Source: Candidatus Sulfotelmatobacter sp. (GTDB lineage: Bacteria > Acidobacteriota > Terriglobia > Terriglobales > Acidobacteriaceae). From it: a stretch of 9,127 bases of DNA. Shown here piece after piece: positions 1 to 6,047 of this stretch. The DNA is taken from assembly GCA_030037515.1 (NCBI GenBank), contig JASHRE010000087.1:1-9127 (forward strand). The letters run 5' to 3'. The position numbers and the translations under genes are program-made. Each line of letters starts with the position of its first letter. The first letter of the stretch is position 1. The notes below the pieces were generated by a model. It had not been told where the DNA came from. It ran no database searches and worked only from the letters and a program-made list of their open reading frames with translations.

Positions 1-3
1 ATA

Positions 4-621
4 GTGGATGAGGCGATGCGGGGGGTCTCGCGGCGCAACTTCATCAAGGGAGTCATCGCCGGTGGCGTAGCAGCCTCGTCGGCGACCTATCTGTTTCGAG
101 CTTCCTCGCTTCTAGGCCAACAGCCATCCGGTTTGGGCGAGCGCCTGATCACTCTCAACGTCAACGGGCAGATGCGCCGGGTTGACGTTCTGAAGCAGGA
201 AACGCTGGCCTGGACCCTGCGCTACAAACTGGGGCTGACCGGTACCAAGCTCGGCTGTGACCGCGCCGAGTGCGGCGCCTGCACCGTCCTGCTCGATGAT
301 GTGCCGCATTACTCTTGCTCGGTTTTGACCCACACCGTGCGCGGAAGAAAAATCCTGACCATCGAAGGACTGGCCAATGCCGATGGCACGCTTCACCCCG
401 TCCAGCAGGGCGTGATCGACGAACAAGGCTTCCAGTGCGCCTTCTGCATGACCGGTTTCATCATGTCGGCGGTGGGATTTCTAAAGAAGAATCCCAATCC
501 GGCCAGGCAGGAGATGGCCCACGGGCTGTCGGGGAACCTCTGCCGTTGCCAGGATTACGACAAAATCCTCACCGCAATGATGCGTGGGGCGGAAAATATG
601 AGGAAGGCGCAACATGTCTAG
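4..621 (+). CDS. Tat-exported [2Fe-2S] subunit of a xanthine dehydrogenase-family molybdenum enzyme
   Basis: This is the small iron-sulfur subunit, which carries electrons from the molybdenum centre through two [2Fe-2S] clusters. Residues 9-15 read SRRNFIK, a twin-arginine motif. A hydrophobic Ala/Gly-rich stretch (about 16-33) follows, so the folded protein should be exported to the periplasm. The plant-ferredoxin-like N-terminal domain has Cys85, Cys90, Cys93 and Cys105. The helical C-terminal domain has Cys145, Cys148, Cys180 and Cys182 (CAFC and CRC motifs). All eight expected cluster ligands are present, and about 205 residues is normal for a Tat-bearing member such as PaoA/YagT. The start is uncertain: GTG at 4, ATG at 16, or a codon before the window, since no in-frame stop precedes it. 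The end overlaps the large-subunit gene by 8 bp. The canonical FCxPG is FCMTG here. Family assignment is firm; the substrate is unknown. Confidence 0.93.
   Translation: MDEAMRGVSRRNFIKGVIAGGVAASSATYLFRASSLLGQQPSGLGERLITLNVNGQMRRVDVLKQETLAWTLRYKLGLTGTKLGCDRAECGACTVLLDDVPHYSCSVLTHTVRGRKILTIEGLANADGTLHPVQQGVIDEQGFQCAFCMTGFIMSAVGFLKKNPNPARQEMAHGLSGNLCRCQDYDKILTAMMRGAENMRKAQHV
601..607 (+). promoter_or_regulatory. Ribosome binding site of the molybdenum subunit gene
   Basis: AGGAAGG lies 6 bp before the ATG at 614, inside the last codons of the small-subunit gene. It supports that start, the 8-bp overlap and probable translational coupling of the two subunits. Confidence 0.7.
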
Positions 622-3145
622 CTCAGAATGGAAACCCAACCAGCAGAAATTCGGAGCGCAGTACAAATTGATCGGCAAGGATTATCCAACGCCCGATTTG
701 TACGCCAAGGTGACAGGAAAGGCGAAATACGCGGAGGACTTCCGCGTCGATGGCATGTTGTTCTGCAAGTTGCTGCTCAGCCCGGTTGCGCATGGACGCG
801 TAAAGCATCTGGATGTCAGCAAAGCCATGGCGATCCCCGGAGTGAAGGCCGTCCTCACCGAAAAGGATCTGCCGGCGCCGGCCGACAGCGTGACCGACCT
901 TGGCGTCACGATCAAAGCGAATCCGCTGGGCGAAAAAGCGCTGACCAATGAACCGCTCTACCATGGCGAGCCGGTCTTGGCGCTGGCTGCCGTCGACGAA
1001 TACACGGCCGCCGAAGCGATCGAAGCGATCGACATCGAGTTCGAACCTCTTCCCTTCGCCATCGATCCGCTTGACACGCTTCGTCCCGGTGGACCGAACC
1101 CGCGTATCGGCGGCAACGTCTGGGTAAGGCCACCCATGCCGCAACCGAAGCCGGGAGAGAGACCCACCGCGCCCGTGCCTCATCTGGGGGAACTGAAGTG
1201 GACCGAGACCGATTTCGCCGAAGCAAGCCATGGCCGACTGCCGATGGGCAAAGCGCAAGACGAGTGGACGGTGGGTGATGTCGATGCTGGCTTCAGGAAT
1301 GCGGCCTTGGTTCTGGACGAAACCTTCCTGACTCCGGACACAAGCCACGAGACTCTCGAGCCGCGCACAACTTTGGCCTATTGGCAGAACGGAAAGGTGT
1401 TTGTCCACATGGGAACGCAGAGCACGGTGCAGACGCTGGAGAGTTTGTCACGCTGGTTGAACATGGACCGGAATCAAATCGTGCTGATCAGCGAGTACAC
1501 CGGAGGGGGTTTCGGCAGCAAGGCCACGGGTTACATTTTTGCCATCATTCCCGCGTTGTTATCGAAAAAAGCGAATGCGCCGGTGATGATGCGCATCAGC
1601 CGCGAAGAGGAGCACTTCATCGGTCGCGCGCGGCCCGGTTTTCAGGGGCGGATGAAGGTCGGTTTCGCTCCGAACGGGCGGATCACCGCGCTCGATATGT
1701 TCGTGATTTGCAACAACGGGCCCTACGATGCCGTTGGCGATGCCAACACATCGGGAAACATCGTTTCCCTGCTCTATCAGCCTCCGGCGATACGCTGGCG
1801 CGGCACCACGGTTCTGACAAATACTCCACCGCGCGGGGCGCAGAGTTCGCCCGGTGGCATGCAGGGTATCGTGATCATGGAAACGATTGTTTCCAAAGCT
1901 GCGCGCAAGCTGGGGTTGGATCAGGTCGAAATTCGGAAAGTCAATTGCCCGGAGGGCAAGTCGCCAGTGGGCCCAATGCGCAATGGAACCCGCGCTCATT
2001 GCACGAGCGCGTTCCTGAAAGAAGCCTTCGACCGGGGCGCCGAACAGTTTCACTGGAAACAGCGCTGCGCACGCCCCAAGAAAAGCGGAACCAGGGTTCG
2101 CGGCGTGGGGGTTTCGTCCAGCTGCTTCGTGGGTGGATCGGTCGGATATGACGGCCTATTCGTCATCCGGCCGGATGGCCGCATCGCCATCCAATCGGGG
2201 ATTGGAAATCTGGGAACCGAATCTCTGCTCGACGTGCACCGCGTCGTCGCCGAAGTTCTGGGTGTGCCCTGGGAAAAGTGCGATGTGACCTGGGGCGATA
2301 CCGCGAAAAATCTCCCCTGGACGTGCGTCTCAGGAGGAAGCCAAACCACTCACGCCATGACGCGCGCAGCCTATGCCGCGGCCATGGACGGCAAGCAGAA
2401 GCTGCGGGAGATCGCGGCGAAGACTCTGGGCGGCAAACCCGAGCACTATGAAGTGGCGAACGAGCGCGTCATTGCTAAGGGCGGCGGCAGAAGCATGACG
2501 CTGGCCGAGGCCGCACAGCGCGCCATTCAATTGGGCGGTAAGTACGATGGCCACGAACCGCCGGAAGATGTGAACAAGTTCACGAAGGCTTCCGTTGCGG
2601 CTTTGGCGGGTCAAGGACTCGTGGTTGCGGCCAAGGACAAGTACCCGCGCGATGGCCAGACCTTCTCTTACGTGGCCAGCTTCGCCGAGGTCGAAGTCGA
2701 CACCGAAACCGGCAAGTACGAGATCACAGATTTTCTCGCCGTCGCCGACGTTGGCACGGTCATCCATCCCAAGTCGCTTTCCGGTCAGATCCTCGGCCGG
2801 TCAACTTTGGGCATCGGCCACGCCATCGGTCAGAAGTGGGTGCTTGATCCGCACTACGGACACACGATTTCGCTCCGCTTTTATCACACCAAGCCGCCAA
2901 CAATTCTGGACGTGCCCGTCAACATGCAATGGGCCGCGCTCGATATCCCCGACCCAGAGACGCCGGTGGGCGCGCGGGGGATCGGCGAACCACCGGTGGG
3001 CGGCGGTTGTGGGGCGATCCTGAACGCGTTGTCCGATGCGCTGGGCGATGAAGTTTTCCGCCGTGCGCCTGTAAACCTCGACACCATTGTTACATCACTC
3101 GAAGCGGGACGTCCGATGCAGGACCCGCTAACTGCGCACATTTAG
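614..3145 (+). CDS. Molybdopterin-binding large subunit, xanthine dehydrogenase/aldehyde oxidase family
   Basis: This is the catalytic subunit, which holds the molybdenum cofactor and hydroxylates a substrate with water-derived oxygen. The N-terminal a/b hammerhead domain spans about 24-150. The Mo-cofactor domains follow, with GTQS at 267-270, GGGFGSK at 298-304 and the PPRGAQSSPGG segment from 405. The C-terminal GARGIGEPP (786-794) supplies the expected active-site base, Glu792. The 843-residue length exceeds the roughly 730-770 of compact members. A Pro-rich insert at about 155-215 accounts for much of the excess. The usual GQG cofactor-binding motif appears as GNLG (531-534). There is no signal peptide, so export would rely on the Tat signal of the small subunit in a pre-assembled complex. 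It is the second gene of the operon, followed after 22 bp by the FAD subunit. Family is certain; the oxidised compound cannot be told from sequence. Confidence 0.95.
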   Translation: MSSSEWKPNQQKFGAQYKLIGKDYPTPDLYAKVTGKAKYAEDFRVDGMLFCKLLLSPVAHGRVKHLDVSKAMAIPGVKAVLTEKDLPAPADSVTDLGVTIKANPLGEKALTNEPLYHGEPVLALAAVDEYTAAEAIEAIDIEFEPLPFAIDPLDTLRPGGPNPRIGGNVWVRPPMPQPKPGERPTAPVPHLGELKWTETDFAEASHGRLPMGKAQDEWTVGDVDAGFRNAALVLDETFLTPDTSHETLEPRTTLAYWQNGKVFVHMGTQSTVQTLESLSRWLNMDRNQIVLISEYTGGGFGSKATGYIFAIIPALLSKKANAPVMMRISREEEHFIGRARPGFQGRMKVGFAPNGRITALDMFVICNNGPYDAVGDANTSGNIVSLLYQPPAIRWRGTTVLTNTPPRGAQSSPGGMQGIVIMETIVSKAARKLGLDQVEIRKVNCPEGKSPVGPMRNGTRAHCTSAFLKEAFDRGAEQFHWKQRCARPKKSGTRVRGVGVSSSCFVGGSVGYDGLFVIRPDGRIAIQSGIGNLGTESLLDVHRVVAEVLGVPWEKCDVTWGDTAKNLPWTCVSGGSQTTHAMTRAAYAAAMDGKQKLREIAAKTLGGKPEHYEVANERVIAKGGGRSMTLAEAAQRAIQLGGKYDGHEPPEDVNKFTKASVAALAGQGLVVAAKDKYPRDGQTFSYVASFAEVEVDTETGKYEITDFLAVADVGTVIHPKSLSGQILGRSTLGIGHAIGQKWVLDPHYGHTISLRFYHTKPPTILDVPVNMQWAALDIPDPETPVGARGIGEPPVGGGCGAILNALSDALGDEVFRRAPVNLDTIVTSLEAGRPMQDPLTAHI

Positions 3146-3167
3146 CCCATTCGAAACGGAGAGCATT

Positions 3168-4184
3168 ATGGCTGTGATCAGAGATGTGATGCCGGCGTTC
3201 CAGTTGTATCAGCCCAGTTCGGCGGCGGACGCACAAAAGCTCCTGGAACAAAACGGGCAGGATGCGCTCGTGCTGGCCGGCGGGCTCGACAGCATGGATT
3301 GGCTGAAGGACCGCATCAAGAAGCCCAAGGTGGTTGTCGATCTCGGCGGAGTCGAGGGGCTCAAGGGAATTCAGGAGACCGGGGATGGCATCGAGATCGG
3401 AGCCATGACCACGCTCACCGATATCGCGGAGAATCCGGTCATCCGGCAGAAATACAACTTGCTGGCACGGGCGGCGGAGTTGGTGGCTTCCCCCCAAATT
3501 CGCAACCAGGGTACGATCGGGGGGAACGTTTCTCAGGATACGCGGTGCTGGTACTATCGCGCGGGCTGGCCGTGTTATCGCGCGGGCGGAAACGTCTGTT
3601 ATGCCGATACGCCGGTGGGCAGAAATCGCGAGCATGCCATTCTGCACGCGGAACGATGTGTGGCCGTGAATCCCTCCGATACGGCTCCGGCTCTGATCGC
3701 GCTCGACGCCAAGTTCGTGCTCGCCACTCCAAAGGGCAATCAAACCATTGATGCGGAAGATTACTTTCTCGGTCCTGATATCGACATTACTCGCATGAAC
3801 ATTTTGCGCCCGGGTTGGCTGCTCACTTCGATTCAGGTTCCCTTGACTTGGGCCCGGGCAGATTTCTATTTCGAAAAGGTTCGAGATCGCAATGTTTGGG
3901 ATTTTCCTCTGATGAACGTCGCCTCGGCCATGAAGTCATCGGGCAACACGATTCAGGAGGTTCGAATCGCCGTGAATGCCGTTGCGGCTCGGCCACTGCG
4001 TCTAAAGAAGGTGGAGGATTCGGTCCGCGGCAAACCACGGAACGCTGCAACCGGAGAAGCGGCAGGGAAGCTCGCGGTCGAAGGCGCTGAGCCCTTGCAG
4101 TTCAACGCCTACAAAATCCCGCTCATGCGAAACCTGGTAAAGCGCGCCATTGGTGGAGTCGAGGAGGCCGCATGGGCATCCTAG
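3168..4184 (+). CDS. FAD-binding subunit with a four-cysteine [4Fe-4S]-type loop
   Basis: This is the medium flavin subunit of the same enzyme (CoxM/PaoB/HcrB-like), which takes electrons from the [2Fe-2S] clusters. FAD-binding marks are LAGGLDS at 37-43 in place of the usual AGGTDL, and TIGGNVSQDTR at 116-126. The C-terminal CO-dehydrogenase flavoprotein domain follows at about 225-335. A loop after the second FAD motif contains Cys127, Cys136, Cys144 and Cys164, the only cysteines in the protein. 4-hydroxybenzoyl-CoA reductase beta and E. coli PaoB carry an extra [4Fe-4S] cluster in the equivalent loop, so a cluster here is likely, though the spacing is not identical to HcrB. The ATG at 3168 has GGAGAG 4 bp upstream. 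The gene order is FeS-Mo-FAD, unlike FeS-FAD-Mo in paoABC. The gene overlaps the cytochrome gene by 13 bp. There is no signal peptide, so it is probably co-exported. Confidence 0.95.
   Translation: MAVIRDVMPAFQLYQPSSAADAQKLLEQNGQDALVLAGGLDSMDWLKDRIKKPKVVVDLGGVEGLKGIQETGDGIEIGAMTTLTDIAENPVIRQKYNLLARAAELVASPQIRNQGTIGGNVSQDTRCWYYRAGWPCYRAGGNVCYADTPVGRNREHAILHAERCVAVNPSDTAPALIALDAKFVLATPKGNQTIDAEDYFLGPDIDITRMNILRPGWLLTSIQVPLTWARADFYFEKVRDRNVWDFPLMNVASAMKSSGNTIQEVRIAVNAVAARPLRLKKVEDSVRGKPRNAATGEAAGKLAVEGAEPLQFNAYKIPLMRNLVKRAIGGVEEAAWAS
4161..4167 (+). promoter_or_regulatory. Ribosome binding site of the cytochrome b gene
   Basis: GAGGAGG ends 4 bp before the ATG at 4172, embedded in the last codons of the FAD-subunit gene. 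It is a near-perfect anti-16S match and supports the 13-bp overlapping start. Confidence 0.75.
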
Positions 4185-5020
4185 AGTGGGCGACAAGTCC
4201 CTTGGGACAGCGAGTTCCGATTCACATTGCGTGGTTCTTGATCTGGGTCGCCCTGATCGCTGGCTTGGTGTTTCTGATCGTGCATGCCATCTACGTTCGC
4301 TACTTCGCGAAACATAAAGAGTTCGCTTCGGAAGCATCGCCAGCCGAAGTTCTGAATCTACCTGCTCGCATTCCGCGACACTCTTTGGCTGCGCGGTTGT
4401 TTCACTGGATCATGGCGGCGGCGATGTTTGTCTTACTTTTCACCGCATTCTTGCCCAAAGTGGGAGTTCAGTTCAATTGGGTTACGTATCACTGGATTGC
4501 CGGAACCGTGCTAACGATCTCGATTCTGTTTCACATTGTCCACTCGATTTTCTACATGGATTTCTGGTCGATCTGGCCGGATCGGTCCGATCTTGAAGAC
4601 GCCGGGAAACGGATACGGCGGTTCATGGGAATGTCGACCACCCGGCCGGGAAAGTTTGCCAAGTATCCGCTCGAAAACAAGCTCTATCACGGCGTCGTCA
4701 TGTTGACCGGCTTGGCGGTAATCATAACCGGTGTCTGCATGATGTTTCGCGTGCGCACGATCTTTTTTCCCCGCAATCCGTATCTATTCAGCGACATGAC
4801 TTGGGGCATGATGTATGTGCTGCACGGGCTGGCGGGAGTCGGCCTGATCACCCTCACGATCGTTCACGTGTACTTTGCCATTCGTCCGGAAAAGCTGCCG
4901 ATCACCGCGTCGATGATTGTCGGCTCGCTGAGCCGCGAGTTTTTTTTGAAGGAACACGATCCCCGGCGATGGGTGGTCAAAGGCTTGTCGGATCGGAAGG
5001 ACCTGGCGCATGGCGATTGA
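4172..5020 (+). CDS. Membrane cytochrome b, formate dehydrogenase gamma (FdnI)-like
   Basis: This looks like an integral membrane diheme cytochrome b that passes electrons between a periplasmic enzyme and the quinone pool. Hydrophobic helices lie at about 18-41, 76-94, 106-128, 170-191 and 212-236. That is the four-helix FdnI/cytochrome b561 core plus one extra N-terminal helix. Candidate heme ligands are His78 (RLFHW), His121 or His124 in the next helix, and His218 with His232. The last pair is 14 residues apart in one helix, as are the two ligands in the last helix of E. coli FdnI. The region after the last helix (IRPEKLPITASMIVG) also resembles this family. It is fourth in the operon, overlapping the FAD gene by 13 bp and the next gene by 11 bp. 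No formate dehydrogenase gene is visible, so the partner is inferred to be the neighbouring molybdenum hydroxylase. Confidence 0.9.
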   Translation: MGILEWATSPLGQRVPIHIAWFLIWVALIAGLVFLIVHAIYVRYFAKHKEFASEASPAEVLNLPARIPRHSLAARLFHWIMAAAMFVLLFTAFLPKVGVQFNWVTYHWIAGTVLTISILFHIVHSIFYMDFWSIWPDRSDLEDAGKRIRRFMGMSTTRPGKFAKYPLENKLYHGVVMLTGLAVIITGVCMMFRVRTIFFPRNPYLFSDMTWGMMYVLHGLAGVGLITLTIVHVYFAIRPEKLPITASMIVGSLSREFFLKEHDPRRWVVKGLSDRKDLAHGD

Positions 5021-5432
5021 CTTTCTCGAACACTCCGACCTCATCGAGGAATGTTACGAGTTCCTGCTGGGCTACGCCGCACAAGGCTTGCCCAGCGATG
5101 AGGGCAGCTCCGCGGGCCGTGAGGTTCGAACCCGGCTTCAGCAGGCGCGCCAAGCGATGATAGAGTTGCGTGCGAGCTGCAGACGGGCAATCGCCGACCA
5201 GCAACTTGAACCCTCCGCGAAGTACGAGGCGTTCTGCGCCATGTTAGCGCGTGATGCCGGCGATTCTTTGGTGGCGGTGGAATTGGTGCTCGCACAATCC
5301 TCCATAAGTTCGCAGTTGATCGACAATCTGAACGCTTCAACCCATCTGCGAACTCTGTTGACCGATTTGTTTCTTTTGGGCGAAGTCCTGCGAACTCGAG
5401 TCAAATCTCCTGTTGCGGTCGAGCAGAAATGA
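5010..5432 (+). CDS. Small helical protein of unknown function, last gene of the molybdoenzyme operon
   Basis: I do not recognise this 140-residue protein. It appears almost entirely helical, with likely helices at about 8-25, 34-66, 69-98 and 99-129, suggesting a four-helix bundle. It has no signal peptide or membrane segment, so it is probably cytoplasmic. Cys15, Cys57 and Cys76 do not form a metal-binding motif I know. The start at 5010 overlaps the cytochrome gene by 11 bp, with GGAAGG 9 bp upstream, so it is translated with the operon. A dedicated assembly or Tat-proofreading chaperone, or a small extra subunit, would fit the position. It does not resemble the XdhC/PaoD cofactor-insertion family, and I see no clear TorD/DmsD signature. 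The function is inference from context only. That it is a real gene is supported by the overlap, the ribosome binding site and the sensible amino-acid composition. Confidence 0.72.
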   Translation: MAIDFLEHSDLIEECYEFLLGYAAQGLPSDEGSSAGREVRTRLQQARQAMIELRASCRRAIADQQLEPSAKYEAFCAMLARDAGDSLVAVELVLAQSSISSQLIDNLNASTHLRTLLTDLFLLGEVLRTRVKSPVAVEQK

Positions 5433-5733
5433 AATTAGGCTGTCGCCCAGGTGTCGCTCCCGGGTTCGACGAGCTCCATCCCGCGGTCAGGCGGAAATCA
5501 AAGCTTCCCGTCTTTTCCTTCGCCGATAAATGGATGCTGGAATCGTTGTGCCAAGGTTCTCGCGTCGCACGCTGCCGAGCCACCCCGGTGCGAGTGCGAG
5601 GCAAGTTCCTCGATCAGGAAAATCTCTACCCCGGTTTTGGCTCTCGCAGCTTCCGGGGCTGTTTCTTTTCTCGAGGTTGCTCAGGAGGTTCCCAAACCGG
5701 CGGAATTTGATTTCGTCGCCCCCCTGTTGCTTT

Positions 5734-5759
5734 GGCTCGGGCGATGTGGTGCCCGGGCT
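5734..5759 (+). repeat. Stem-loop in the intergenic region
   Basis: GGCTCGGGC (5734-5742) pairs with GCCCGGGCT (5751-5759) as a 9-bp stem with two G-U pairs around an 8-nt loop. No T tract follows, so it is not a standard terminator. The G-U pairs favour a plus-strand RNA. Confidence 0.4.
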
Positions 5760-5808
5760 GAAGCCAATCGGCCGGGGATGACAATGGGTGAGGCGGGGCG
5801 TCGCCCGA

Positions 5809-5827
5809 GTCCGGTTCGGTCCCGGAC
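5809..5827 (+). repeat. Perfect inverted repeat in the intergenic region
   Basis: GTCCGG (5809-5814) and CCGGAC (5822-5827) form a perfect 6-bp stem with a 7-nt loop. It sits just after a smaller GGGC/GCCC hairpin (5796-5806). A five-T run comes only 33 bp later (5860-5864), too far for an intrinsic terminator. Confidence 0.4.
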
Positions 5828-6033
5828 AACCGCTTGACACGAATCGCTGGTTCTCGTCCTTTTTGACCCCGTCGTCCCCGCCACGGCTCGAAACCGGGCG
5901 GCGGCCCTCGACATGCGCTTTCCGCATTGGGAACGGGTGACACCACAACACGACGGGCGTGCCACCAACCGTTCCAAGTCCGAGCCAGATTCGCCAATCT
6001 GATGCAGCATCCTGTAATCTGATCGACTCTGCC

Positions 6034-6039
6034 GGGAGG
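6034..6039 (+). promoter_or_regulatory. Ribosome binding site of the CocE hydrolase gene
   Basis: GGGAGG lies 8 bp before the ATG at 6048. It supports this start, which also yields a good signal peptide. Confidence 0.7.
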
Positions 6040-6047
6040 CGCGCGAG

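Larger units (their letters stand above)
5433..6047 (+). other. Long intergenic region with no supported gene
   Basis: About 615 bp separate the operon from the CocE gene. Several frames are open on both strands, but their translations are rich in Arg, Pro, Gly and Ser, show no conserved motif and overlap each other, as expected of GC-rich noncoding DNA. The region contains stem-loops at 5734-5759 and 5809-5827 and a small hairpin at 5606-5620. I found no convincing promoter for the downstream gene, although one should be here, and no stem followed by a T tract that would end the operon. Confidence 0.6.

Noticed and set aside
623..1408. 261-codon minus-strand frame inside the Mo subunit gene
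   Set aside because: It is an antisense shadow of a strongly conserved coding region, with no recognisable domain.
4172..5020. Cytochrome b as evidence for a formate dehydrogenase locus
   Set aside because: No formate dehydrogenase alpha or beta subunit is present. The overlapping upstream genes are an XDH-family enzyme, so the FdnI resemblance applies only to the membrane subunit.
5455..5478. GGGTTCGA resembling a tRNA T-loop
   Set aside because: The flanking bases do not form the T stem, and no acceptor, D or anticodon arm can be built around it.
5429..5710. 93-codon plus-strand frame whose ATG overlaps the preceding stop codon as ATGA
   Set aside because: The overlap looks like translational coupling, but the product is Arg/Gly/Ser-rich without motifs, no good Shine-Dalgarno precedes it, and competing frames on both strands are equally open. 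It is probably chance.
5834..5862. TTGACA as a possible -35 box
   Set aside because: The sequence 17 bp downstream (near 5857-5862) does not resemble a -10 box, and it is about 200 bp from the next start codon.
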